64,000 bases of DNA from Pseudomonas putida (GTDB lineage Bacteria > Pseudomonadota > Gammaproteobacteria > Pseudomonadales > Pseudomonadaceae), in NCBI RefSeq assembly GCF_002906855.1, contig NZ_MINI01000028.1, positions 2,480,001 to 2,544,000 on the forward strand. The letters are read 5' to 3'. Made by a program: the position numbers and the translations under genes. This document shows positions 8,233-16,606 of the stretch, one piece after another; position 1 is the first letter of the stretch; every line of letters begins with the position of its first letter. The notes below the pieces were generated by a model. The model was not told where the DNA came from and did no database searches. It saw only the letters and a program-made list of their open reading frames with translations.

Positions 8233-8475
8233 ATGACTAGACCCCACATCATGGTCGAAATTAAGAGGGCAGAGCGGCGTCTTGCTCAAGTCATCAATGA
8301 GATCGAACAACTGAAAGCTATGCCCGAATATGAGCGTGATCTCAGATTCTACGAGGAGCTGACCACACTTATGAAAGAATTTGGGTACGAGCCAAAAGAG
8401 GTGATTGAGATGCTTCACGCCCGTGGATCAATTGGTGATGTACGCGTCTCGGCGGACTTAACGATGCAAAAATAA
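8233..8475 (+). CDS. MvaT/H-NS-like oligomerisation domain without DNA-binding domain
   Basis: 80 residues. 'IKRAERRLAQVINEIEQL' and 'FYEELTTLMKEFGYEPKEVIEML' match the N-terminal coiled-coil oligomerisation region of MvaT-family xenogeneic silencers. The protein stops where the linker to the AT-binding domain would begin. An AGGG site 8 bases upstream favours the ATG at 8233 over the GTG at 8224. By analogy with truncated H-NS proteins such as H-NST it could poison full-length MvaT oligomers; that is inference. It lies 61 bases before a full-length relative. Confidence 0.75.
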   Translation: MTRPHIMVEIKRAERRLAQVINEIEQLKAMPEYERDLRFYEELTTLMKEFGYEPKEVIEMLHARGSIGDVRVSADLTMQK

Positions 8476-8536
8476 AACGTCTAAATTGACCTAAACAATT
8501 TTAAATTTAGCACGGGCAAGAATGTAGGATTGAGCG

Positions 8537-8926
8537 ATGACCAAATTGTCAAAGATATTCAAAGCCAACCAAAGAGTTGACATGGGATGTGAGGCGGTTA
8601 CGCGACCCATCCATGATGACGAGGTCGTTCGATCCATCAGCTTCTTGCATAAGCTAGACACCCTTGCGGCTAACTACGATTACACCGTGAAAGAGATTGT
8701 CATGCTTCTTGACGCTGACGAGTTCACGACTGAGACAGCCGCGGGCGCGAATGCAAAAGCAGACGCTCCAGTTCACGTTGCGCGTACCAGCCGTAAGCTT
8801 CAACCAAAACGCTATCAGAGCCCTTATACCGGTGAAATTTTGGAGACGGCTAGTGCAAAACACAAAACCCTGAAAACTTGGCAGAGCATCTACGGTGTCG
8901 CCGAGGTAGAGACCTGGCGTATCTGA
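8537..8926 (+). CDS. MvaT-family nucleoid silencer, divergent
   Basis: 129 residues. An N-terminal oligomerisation segment ('SFLHKLDTLAANYDYTVKEI') leads through a linker of about 25 residues to a C-terminal domain 'YQSPYTGEILETASAKHKTL' that aligns well with MvaT (YKNPHTGEVIET-KGGN-HKTLKEW). The MvaT GGN loop, part of its minor-groove 'AT-pincer', reads SAK here. An AGGA site lies 7 bases upstream. Probably a silencer of horizontally acquired DNA with altered DNA preference. Likely co-transcribed with the shorter gene before it. Confidence 0.85.
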   Translation: MTKLSKIFKANQRVDMGCEAVTRPIHDDEVVRSISFLHKLDTLAANYDYTVKEIVMLLDADEFTTETAAGANAKADAPVHVARTSRKLQPKRYQSPYTGEILETASAKHKTLKTWQSIYGVAEVETWRI

Positions 8927-8992
8927 GTTTTTGACAGAGTGAATTAACGACAAGGGTAGGGGAGATGCCAATGCCAATCTTCAGATGCCTCT

Positions 8993-10120
8993 TTACCGAT
9001 GCCTACATGGAGGCTGCAGTCCCGACCGACGCATCATGCGGTAGCTAAGATCACCAATTTGCGCAGCAATTTTTTGAATCTCTATATCGCAACACTCTCG
9101 CGCTGCACTTGATGCAGCACGTCGAAAACGATAGAGATGACGCAAGATGGTATCCGCGTGGTATCCATCACCACCTTCGGGCTTCGGAAACAGCGGTATC
9201 GTAGGAAGTTCAGAAATAGGATCGACCCCGATCGACCTCAAGTGCCCATCGAATATTGGGGTGAACGCCATAGGCATGCAAAATGAATTGCCAGTGCCCA
9301 ACGCTGTATCTGGCGAAAATAGCCATTGGCCATTATTGCTTCGAGTAAACTGGGCAAGAGAGCTTGAACTTTGGTATGTACCGATGACAGTTGCAGGTGG
9401 GAAATCAGTCCACCGAGCGAAGCTCATCAGCACCCCAATCTCCAGAGCCTTATCGGACTGTCGGCCATCCTCAAGTGCAAATTTGAATAGCCAGTCCATT
9501 TGATGGTCTGTGAAAGTCGGTAGTCCATGATTTTTAGGCAGTTTTGGAGGCGCATGCATTCTTCTACTGACGGGATTCGGCCGAGCACTCATTGTCATTG
9601 AATGATAAAAACCAAAGAACTCCCTTGCGCAGTTGATTCTGCGATTGTGAGACGTGGCTACGATTTTTTCCACGCCTCCGGTATCACACACCTTACGCTT
9701 GAACGGGCGCCACTCTTGATTAATTGGCCAATCGTAAAACGGAGTATGAGGTGCCTCAGCATACTTTTGATGTGGCGCAGAGCTCGTCCATGACTCGGGC
9801 GGTTGAGCGCAAAACATCGCGTATGAATCCACATGGCGCTCATCCCAGTCCAACAGTGAAATCCTTTGAGAGAAGCTCCAGAGCAGCATTGCTTCCAGCG
9901 ATCGTGTCATAACCGAGTAAACTTGTTCGTCCATATGAACAAATCCACGCCAAGTAAGGTATTCATTGCAGTACCAGGCGCTCATAAACGGTTGCGCACG
10001 CGGATCAATGGCTTCCATGTGAACATTCACATACCGGTTTGCAGGAAAGGCCTGTGCGCTGTTAGGAAACCAATGCTTGTAGGGAGGAAAAATAGGAAAC
10101 ACGATGGGTGGGTGTTCCAT
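8993..10120 (-). CDS. Tyrosine recombinase-like protein lacking the catalytic C-terminus
   Basis: 375 residues from the ATG at 10120. The N-terminal half looks like a core-binding domain of genomic-island integrases ('VMTRSLEAMLLWSFSQ', 'DWDERHVDSYAMFCAQP', 'TFTDHQMDWLFKFAL'). The catalytic part starts, but the family's HxxR and final Tyr motifs are not found: the protein ends shortly after 'ILRHLYRFRRAASSAA'. The usual Arg of box I is also unclear ('SFARWTDFPPA'). It is therefore probably inactive in recombination, a relic or a directionality-type accessory. Its place at the right edge of the accessory region fits an island integrase. Confidence 0.6.
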   Translation of the reverse strand: MEHPPIVFPIFPPYKHWFPNSAQAFPANRYVNVHMEAIDPRAQPFMSAWYCNEYLTWRGFVHMDEQVYSVMTRSLEAMLLWSFSQRISLLDWDERHVDSYAMFCAQPPESWTSSAPHQKYAEAPHTPFYDWPINQEWRPFKRKVCDTGGVEKIVATSHNRRINCAREFFGFYHSMTMSARPNPVSRRMHAPPKLPKNHGLPTFTDHQMDWLFKFALEDGRQSDKALEIGVLMSFARWTDFPPATVIGTYQSSSSLAQFTRSNNGQWLFSPDTALGTGNSFCMPMAFTPIFDGHLRSIGVDPISELPTIPLFPKPEGGDGYHADTILRHLYRFRRAASSAARECCDIEIQKIAAQIGDLSYRMMRRSGLQPPCRHR

Positions 10121-10129
10121 AGCCGCCAC

Positions 10130-10544
10130 CGTTAGATAAAATCAATAAGAGGATAAACACGTTGACGCTGTAAGGTTAGTCAGATTTTAAGAGCCGTCAA
10201 ATCTGCAGAATACCGCCCGCAGTAGGTCGGTCATTGCTGAACACCTTGCTAGGATTCCTTGCAGATCCTGGCGCTAACCGATTGATTCGATGACGGTCGG
10301 TGATTCGTGAACGGGAAGGTCGGCGAATGGTGAAAGGTTGCACTGCGAGTCGAGCGGGTGTACCTAACTAATACGTCATTTAACATAATATGCATTATGC
10401 GCACATTCGCATTTGCCATCTGGTACTAGGTCAGGCAGATTCAAAGACAGCCTAAGGCCATCGTCCACCCTTTGACCCAGGTTAAGAAAACTCCCGATGA
10501 CCTGAGCGAAAATACAAGCTCCGTACCCTCACGGGGATTCTGAC
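10130..10544. other. Intergenic region at the island boundary
   Basis: No gene seen. It contains a near-palindrome CATAAT-ATGC-ATTATG at about 10384-10399. The hldD promoter should lie in the right half. A TTGACC hexamer at about 10471 is a possible -35 element without an obvious -10. No tRNA or clear attachment repeat was recognised. Confidence 0.4.
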
Positions 10545-11576
10545 ATGACCATCATCGTAACCGGCGCCGCAGGATTCATCGGTAGCAACCTCATCCAGGC
10601 GCTCAACCAACGCAACGAATCCGAGATCATCGCTGTCGACGATCTCACCGATGGCGACAAATTCCGCAACCTGGCCGACAGCGACATCGCCGACTACTTG
10701 GACAAGGACGACTTCCTCGAGCGTTTCAGTCGTGGCCAGTTCGGCAAGGTCCGTGCAGTCCTGCACCAAGGCGCATGCTCAAGTACCATCGAAACCGACG
10801 GTAGATTCATGATGGACAACAACTACCGGTTCAGTCGGCAATTGCTGGAGTCTGCGCAGCTACAACGGATCCCGCTGCTATATGCCTCGTCGGCTGCAGT
10901 CTACGGTGCGGGCCAGGACTTTCGTGAACAGCGCACGTGCGAGCGCCCGCTGAACGTTTATGGCTACTCCAAATTCCTTTTCGATCAACAGGTTCGCCGG
11001 CAACTACCGGTCGCACGCAGCCAGATCGTCGGTTTGCGTTATTTCAATGTCTACGGGCCCCACGAACAGCACAAAGGTGCCATGGCGTCAGTGGCTTTGC
11101 ACTGCTTCAACCAGTATCAGGCCCTCGGCAAAGTCAGCCTGTTTGGCAGCTATGGCGATTACCCCAGCGGTGGTCACCTGCGTGATTTCGTCTCGGTGGA
11201 CGATGTGGTCAAGGTCAATCTTTTCTTCCTCGATCACCCGCATCTGAGCGGCCTGTTCAATGTCGGCAGTGGCCGTGCCCAGACGTTCAACGATGTCGCA
11301 CTGACAGTGATCAATCGGCTGCGCGAGCAGCAAGGTCAGCCATCCCTATCACTGGAAATGGCCTTGCTTGAAGGTTGTCTGGAATATGGCAATTTCCCTG
11401 ATCATTTACGGGGAAAGTACCAGTGTTACACTTGTGCGGACCTGGGGCACTTGCGATCTGCTGGCTACACAGCGAAAACACTGACTGTCGAGCAAGGCGT
11501 TTCGCATTATTGCGACTGGTTGCAGAGTGGCGTGCGCCCGCCCCTTGCTCTTGCCAAACCATCAGCAGCCGCTTGA
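10545..11576 (+). CDS. hldD: ADP-L-glycero-D-manno-heptose 6-epimerase
   Basis: 343 residues. NAD(P)-binding Rossmann motif 'GAAGFIGSN' at residues 7-15; the family-specific '[20 protein letters not shown]'; catalytic YxxxK as 'YGYSK'; and '[10 protein letters not shown]'. It converts ADP-D-glycero-heptose to the L-glycero form for the LPS inner core. The length (usually about 310-330) is slightly extended by an Ala/Pro tail. No other LPS-core genes are adjacent, so it is an orphan copy next to the accessory region. Confidence 0.93.
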   Translation: MTIIVTGAAGFIGSNLIQALNQRNESEIIAVDDLTDGDKFRNLADSDIADYLDKDDFLERFSRGQFGKVRAVLHQGACSSTIETDGRFMMDNNYRFSRQLLESAQLQRIPLLYASSAAVYGAGQDFREQRTCERPLNVYGYSKFLFDQQVRRQLPVARSQIVGLRYFNVYGPHEQHKGAMASVALHCFNQYQALGKVSLFGSYGDYPSGGHLRDFVSVDDVVKVNLFFLDHPHLSGLFNVGSGRAQTFNDVALTVINRLREQQGQPSLSLEMALLEGCLEYGNFPDHLRGKYQCYTCADLGHLRSAGYTAKTLTVEQGVSHYCDWLQSGVRPPLALAKPSAAA

Positions 11577-11660
11577 TGCCTGCTCCTGTTTGCATATAAC
11601 TACACTAAATGACTATTTAGTTGAGTTACATTCCTCTGAGTGCTGGGGCTGACAATTTAG

Positions 11661-12067
11661 CTACTGCGTCACCTGAAGATGGCACCCAATTGTTTCCTTC
11701 AGGTAAACCATGGCAGCGGCAATAACCCTGTCTTGATCCTCACTGCGGCTGGAAGCGGAAATGCCCGGTTGCACGATTAGCACTTCAGCCTCGATAAACT
11801 TGAATCGGCTTTCTCTGAGGATCTCGTTCAACCTAGCCGACCTTCCCTGAAAGAACCGCGTAGGACGCTCTGCGGATCTGAGCCGCTCCTCGCGCCCCAA
11901 TTTGCAATGAATGAGCGATAGCCTGATCAACGGATCTTCCACATTTATGCGAACAAGGTCGGCAGCTTCGCACGCGATGTATACCTGGGCGGCACGCCAC
12001 TGAATCGAGTCTACCCTGCCCTCTCCCGGAATGCTCTGTCCTCCACGTCGATGCAGCAGCCGGCAGA
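11661..12067 (-). pseudogene. 3' remnant of a larger gene of unknown family
   Basis: A continuous frame ends at 11661 and can be followed upstream without stop to the end of the DUF72 gene at 12068. It reads '...LLHRRGG', 'WRAAQVYIACEAADLVRIN', 'EDPLIRLSLIHCKLG' and 'FIEAEVLIVQPGIS', all with real-protein character. No start codon with a ribosome site fits a gene beginning here, and the apparent GTG at 11942 lies inside the conserved stretch. The body of the gene seems to have been replaced by the DUF72 gene. The C-terminal style recalls large helicase-like or restriction-associated proteins, but I cannot name it. Confidence 0.55.
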
Positions 12068-12781
12068 TCAGCGCAGGTATCGCTCGAGTGCAAGCGCATT
12101 ACCCGGTGCTGCACCGGAGGCGGTGTTGTCGAAGATGCACCAGGTTGCCGCACCTGCGGCGTGGCTGCGCTGCAGCCGCTCAGCCAACTGTTGCAGGTAC
12201 TCTTGCGAATACTCGCTATGGTAGATCCGCGGCTCGCCGTGCAGGCGCCAGTAGACCAATCCAGGCCAGCCAGCGGGTTGTGCATCGGCAGCGAAGCGTG
12301 AAGGGCTTGCCGCTACCTGGGCAATACGCAAGTCGATGAGCATCGACTGCGCCCCTAGCCAACTGGCGTGCCTGGGCTCGACCGCCACCGGCCCGGCATG
12401 GCGTTGGCGCAGGAGTTCAAAAAAACGCCGGTCGCGGCTGGCATCATGGGCTAGCAATGGCGGCAGCTGTACGAGCAGGCAGCCCAGGCGGTCACCCAAT
12501 TGCTGGCATTGGCCAAGAAACACATCTAGCGCAACCTCACAGCCTTCCAGGCGCAGTTCATGGGTGATTATCTTGGGCAGCTTGACGGCGAAACGGAAAT
12601 ACTCCGGTACCGAGCAAGCCCAGCGGGCATAGGTGGTAGGCAGATGCGGCCGGTAGAACGAGGTGTTGATCTCCACGGCACCAAGCCGCGCGGCATAGCG
12701 CTGCAATTGGCTGCCCGCCTGCACGAACTCATCGGCGTACTGGCGGGACAAGCTCCAGCCCGCGCACCCCAGGTGGATCAT
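12068..12781 (-). CDS. DUF72 (YecE-like) protein
   Basis: 237 residues from the second of two adjacent ATGs (GGAG site 7 bases upstream). 'IHLGCAGWSLSRQYADEF' is the typical DUF72 start; 'VEINTSFYRP', 'FRFAVKLPKIITHE', 'CLLVQLPPLLAHD', 'VAVEPRHASW' and 'YWRLHGEPRIY' follow in family order. The fold is a TIM barrel with no settled function. In Pseudomonas such genes often sit near stress genes. Its 3' end abuts a broken gene. Confidence 0.9.
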   Translation of the reverse strand: MIHLGCAGWSLSRQYADEFVQAGSQLQRYAARLGAVEINTSFYRPHLPTTYARWACSVPEYFRFAVKLPKIITHELRLEGCEVALDVFLGQCQQLGDRLGCLLVQLPPLLAHDASRDRRFFELLRQRHAGPVAVEPRHASWLGAQSMLIDLRIAQVAASPSRFAADAQPAGWPGLVYWRLHGEPRIYHSEYSQEYLQQLAERLQRSHAAGAATWCIFDNTASGAAPGNALALERYLR

Positions 12782-12976
12782 CATGGCACTCCATAGCACG
12801 CCGTTGCCGCAATGGAGTCGCCAGAGCCGGTCGTCGTTCCATTTGTCGCTATGCATCATGTACTACGTGCACTACAACATGCTCGGTTTGTGAAATCGGA
12901 TCGACCTATGGCGCCCATGGGAGATCCCATGAAAAGGACCTTCAAACAATCCAGGCACCCGGGAGGCGCGCTGCTC

Positions 12977-14101
12977 ATGAATGACCGCATCATAACCCTG
13001 TTCACCGACACCACCCTGTTGGGCATTTCCATCCTCAATCTGCTGCTAGCCCTGGCTGTGGCCATCGGAACCTTCCTGGTCTCTCGCGCCGCCATCAGCT
13101 TCCTGCTGCACCGCGTCCGTCGCTGGTCTGAACACGACGGTGTGCTCAGCCACGTGCTGGCCAAGGTGCTGGCTGGCACCAGCAATCTCCTGCTATTGCT
13201 CGCCTCCTTGCTGGTAGGCCTGAGCATGCTCGACCTGCCGGAGCGTTGGCTGACGCGGGTCAGTAGCCTGTGGTTCGTGGTCGCCGCCCTGCAAATCGGG
13301 CTGTGGGCCAACCGCGCCATCGGCCTGGGCCTGAACCGCTACTTTGCCCGCCACCGCACCGACGGCCTGAACCAGGGCAGCGCGCTGGCCACCCTGGCGG
13401 CGTGGGGAGCGCGGGTACTGCTGTGGTCGGTGGTGGTGCTGGCAATGCTGTCCAACCTGGGCGTCAATATCACCGCTTTCGTCGCCAGTCTGGGTGTCGG
13501 CGGTATCGCCGTGGCGCTGGCCGTGCAGAACATCCTTGGCGACCTGTTCGCCTCGCTGTCGATCGCCGTGGATAAACCGTTCGAGGTGGGCGACTTCATC
13601 GTCATCGGCCCACTGGCAGGCAGCGTCGAACATGTGGGTTTGAAAACCACGCGCATTCGCAGCCTGGGTGGCGAACAGATTGTCATGGCCAATGCCAGCA
13701 TGATCAGCAGCACCATCCAGAACTACAAACGCCTGCAGGAACGACGCATCGTGTTTGAATTCGGTCTGTCCTACGACACGCCAACCGAGGCGGTGAAAAA
13801 AGCCCCGGCCATCGTTGAAGAGGCTATCAAGGCGCAGCAGCAGGTGCGTTTCGACCGTGCCCATTTGCGCGGTTTTGGCAAGGAGGCGCTGGAGTTCGAG
13901 TGCGTGTACATCGTCAAGGACCCTGGCTACAACCTGTACATGGATATTCAGCAGGCCATCAACTTCCACCTGCTCGAGCGCTTTTCCAAGGTGGGCGCCA
14001 AGTTCGCCGTTCCGGTGCGGGCGATCAAGGTCACCGCGTTGCCGCAAGAGGCCAAGCTCTCGACACCAGGTCGAGAAGGCCTGGGCATCAGGGGCGCCTG
14101 A
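12977..14101 (+). CDS. MscS-family mechanosensitive channel
   Basis: 374 residues. Three membrane helices precede the MscS pore and beta domain: about 12-35, 58-80 and 90-110 are hydrophobic, then 'VNITAFVASLGVGGIAVALA' is the Gly/Ala-rich pore helix TM3, followed by 'ILGDLFASLSIAVDKPFEVGDFI' as in MscS/YnaI proteins. It releases solutes on hypo-osmotic shock at the inner membrane. GGGAGG lies 10 bases before the chosen ATG; an upstream ATG at 12929, also with a ribosome-like site, would add 16 residues. Confidence 0.92.
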   Translation: MNDRIITLFTDTTLLGISILNLLLALAVAIGTFLVSRAAISFLLHRVRRWSEHDGVLSHVLAKVLAGTSNLLLLLASLLVGLSMLDLPERWLTRVSSLWFVVAALQIGLWANRAIGLGLNRYFARHRTDGLNQGSALATLAAWGARVLLWSVVVLAMLSNLGVNITAFVASLGVGGIAVALAVQNILGDLFASLSIAVDKPFEVGDFIVIGPLAGSVEHVGLKTTRIRSLGGEQIVMANASMISSTIQNYKRLQERRIVFEFGLSYDTPTEAVKKAPAIVEEAIKAQQQVRFDRAHLRGFGKEALEFECVYIVKDPGYNLYMDIQQAINFHLLERFSKVGAKFAVPVRAIKVTALPQEAKLSTPGREGLGIRGA

Positions 14102-14189
14102 ACGGTCGGCCCGTCCGTCGCCCGTATTGCACGGACCGCTCCTCCCTCTGGCCGAACACTAGGCAAACACCGAAAAAAGGAGATTCATC

Positions 14190-14561
14190 ATGAAGACAGT
14201 GAAGCCTCATACATGGCTACTTGCGCTGTGCCTGGGTGCAAGCGCGCCCATCGTGCTGGCGGCCACCAACATGAACGATCAGCAGGCCCCTGGCACACCC
14301 ACGCAAGACGATGGCCAGATGAACGGCGGCGCCAGCGGGTCTGGTACACCGGGTGATGGCATGGGTACCGGATCGGGCGGCACCGGTAGCAATGGCACCG
14401 ACAACACCGGTGGGGATGGCACCAACAATGGCTCGGGCAGTGGCCACGGGATGGGCGGCTCGGGAAGTAGCGGCACGGGGACGGGCAGCGGTTCGGGTTC
14501 CGGTAGCGGAACTGGAGGTTCGGGCGGTGGTGGCACTGGAGGCGGTGGATCTGGGGGATGA
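14190..14561 (+). CDS. Exported Gly/Ser-rich low-complexity protein
   Basis: 123 residues with AGGAG 8 bases before the ATG. A signal peptide occupies residues 1-24 ('LLALCLGASAPIVLA' then A-T). The mature part is almost only Gly, Ser, Thr, Asn and Asp, with irregular GSG/GTG/GGSG repeats and a few Met. There is no fold-forming content. It is probably a disordered periplasmic or surface protein; proteins of this type are annotated only as hypothetical. It lies between the channel gene and the ThDP enzyme, both same strand. Confidence 0.75.
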   Translation: MKTVKPHTWLLALCLGASAPIVLAATNMNDQQAPGTPTQDDGQMNGGASGSGTPGDGMGTGSGGTGSNGTDNTGGDGTNNGSGSGHGMGGSGSSGTGTGSGSGSGSGTGGSGGGGTGGGGSGG

Positions 14562-14681
14562 TGTCGGCTGACCCGCGTTAGAGGAAGTGAGGTCCCTGCG
14601 GGCTGACCACGTACAACCTGTTGAAACTTTCCCCTTCGCGGCCCAGTCCAGACCCTATCGATCACAGACAGGGAAAAGACG

Positions 14682-16469
14682 ATGACAACCACAGTAGGCG
14701 ACTTCCTGATCGAGCGTTTGTACCAGTGGGGCGTTCGACGCATCTTCGGTTACCCGGGGGATGGCATCAATGGCGTATTTGGTGCATTGGGCCGAGCAAA
14801 CGGCAAGATTGAATTCATCCAGGCCCGCCATGAAGAGATGGCCGCGTTCATGGCCAGCGCTCACGCCAAGTTCACCGGCGAGCTTGGCGTGTGCATCGCC
14901 ACTTCCGGCCCCGGCGCTTCCCACCTGCTGACCGGCCTCTACGATGCACGCATGGATCACCAACCGGTACTGGCCATCGTCGGCCAGCAAGCGCGTGCGG
15001 CGCTGGGCGGGCATTACCAGCAAGAACTGGACTTGTTGTCGATGTTCAAGGATGTGGCCGGTGCCTTCGTACAACAGGCCTCGACGCCGGAACAGGCGCG
15101 GCACCTGCTCGACCGCGCAGTGCGTACTGCCGTCGGTGAGCGCCGGGTTACCGCCATCATCCTGCCCAATGACTTACAGGACCTGCCCTATCAGGAGCCG
15201 GCAAGGGCACACGGCACGGTGCATTCGGGCATTGGCTACAGCAAGCCAAAGGTCGTGCCGTTCGACGCTGATCTGCAATGGGCGGCCGAGGTGCTCAATG
15301 CCGGGAAAAAAGTGGCGATTCTGGTCGGTGCCGGCGCCTTGCAGGCGACCGAGCAGGTCATCGCCGTGGCCGAAAAACTCGGTGCCGGCGTGGCCAAGGC
15401 GCTGCTGGGCAAGGCCGTGCTGCCTGACGATTTGCCCTGGGTCACCGGCACCATCGGCCTGCTCGGTACGGAACCGAGTTACCAATTGATGAACGAGTGC
15501 GACACCTTGCTGATGATCGGCTCCGGCTTCCCCTATGCCGAGTTCCTGCCCAAGGAAGGCCAGGCCCGTGGGGTGCAGATCGACCTGCAACCGGACATGC
15601 TCAGCCTGCGCTATCCAATGGAAGTCAACCTGGTCGGCGATGCCAGCGAAACCCTGCGCGCCCTGCTGCCGCTGCTTGAGCACAAAAGCGAGCGCCGCTG
15701 GCGCGACAAGGTCGAAAGCTGGCGCGCGCACTGGGACAAGACCCTGGAGAAACGCGCGCTGGTCAAAGCCGACCCGATCAACCCGCAGCGCGTGGTGCAT
15801 GAGCTCTCCCCTCGCCTGCCCGACCAGGCCATCGTCACCAGCGACTCGGGTTCGTGCGCCAACTGGTTTGCCCGCGATTTGCAGATCCGCCAAGGCATGC
15901 AATGCTCGCTGTCCGGCGGACTGGCGAGCATGGGCGCGGCGGTGCCCTATGCCATCGCCGCCAAATTCGCTCACCCGCAGCGCAGCGTGGTGGCACTGGT
16001 GGGCGACGGCGCGATGCAGATGAACAACCTGGCCGAGCTGATCACCGTGGCCAAGTACTGGCGCCAGTGGGACAACCCGCAGTGGATCTGTGCGGTCTTC
16101 AACAACGAAGACCTCAACCAGGTAACCTGGGAACAACGCGTGATGGAAGGCGACCCTAAGTTCGAGGCTTCACAGTCGATCCCCGACGTGCCCTATCACT
16201 TGTTCGCCATTTCCATCGGTTTGCAGGGCATCTATGTGGAGCGGGAAGAAGACATTGCCGGCGCCTGGGAACGCGCGCTGGCGGCCGACAGACCGGTGTT
16301 GATCGAATTCAAGACCGACCCGGACGTGCCCCCCCTTCCCCCGCACATCAAGCTGGAACAGGCGAAGAAATTCGCCAGCACCTTGCTCAAGGGCGATCCG
16401 AATCAAGCCGGAGTCATCGTGCAGACCGCCAAGCAGGTCCTCAGCTCAGTACTGCCCGGCAAAAAATAG
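14682..16469 (+). CDS. Thiamine diphosphate-dependent enzyme, pyruvate oxidase/dehydrogenase (PoxB) type
   Basis: 595 residues in the three-domain ThDP layout. The Pyr domain has the catalytic Glu in 'FIQARHEEMAAFMASAHAKF'. The middle domain spans about 195-330. The PP domain has 'GDGAMQMNNLAEL...FNNEDLN', the GDG-(x)n-N motif that binds Mg and diphosphate. Closest in feel to PoxB, which oxidises pyruvate to acetate and CO2, but acetolactate synthase-like decarboxylases share the motifs. The C-terminus lacks a clear amphipathic PoxB membrane helix. It is followed by a good terminator, so it ends its transcript. Confidence 0.85.
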   Translation: MTTTVGDFLIERLYQWGVRRIFGYPGDGINGVFGALGRANGKIEFIQARHEEMAAFMASAHAKFTGELGVCIATSGPGASHLLTGLYDARMDHQPVLAIVGQQARAALGGHYQQELDLLSMFKDVAGAFVQQASTPEQARHLLDRAVRTAVGERRVTAIILPNDLQDLPYQEPARAHGTVHSGIGYSKPKVVPFDADLQWAAEVLNAGKKVAILVGAGALQATEQVIAVAEKLGAGVAKALLGKAVLPDDLPWVTGTIGLLGTEPSYQLMNECDTLLMIGSGFPYAEFLPKEGQARGVQIDLQPDMLSLRYPMEVNLVGDASETLRALLPLLEHKSERRWRDKVESWRAHWDKTLEKRALVKADPINPQRVVHELSPRLPDQAIVTSDSGSCANWFARDLQIRQGMQCSLSGGLASMGAAVPYAIAAKFAHPQRSVVALVGDGAMQMNNLAELITVAKYWRQWDNPQWICAVFNNEDLNQVTWEQRVMEGDPKFEASQSIPDVPYHLFAISIGLQGIYVEREEDIAGAWERALAADRPVLIEFKTDPDVPPLPPHIKLEQAKKFASTLLKGDPNQAGVIVQTAKQVLSSVLPGKK

Positions 16470-16530
16470 CGTTGGCTGAAGCCCGCGCGCAGGCTCGGGT
16501 TACACTAAGACCGCTGGCCTACGATGAATG

Positions 16531-16563
16531 TGCCAGGGCGAAGGATCGCCCTGGCATTTTTAT
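16531..16563 (+). terminator. Rho-independent terminator
   Basis: Stem GCCAGGGCGA / TCGCCCTGGC with a short loop, then ATTTTTAT. It sits 62 bases after the ThDP enzyme stop and between convergent genes. Confidence 0.85.
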
Positions 16564-16606
16564 GAGCGTGCGTTACTCACAAGCACTCCACCGAGGCAAC
16601 TGGAGG

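Noticed and set aside
13193..14047. 284-codon minus-strand open frame
   Set aside because: Antisense to the MscS channel; His/Gln-rich composition typical of GC-driven shadow frames.
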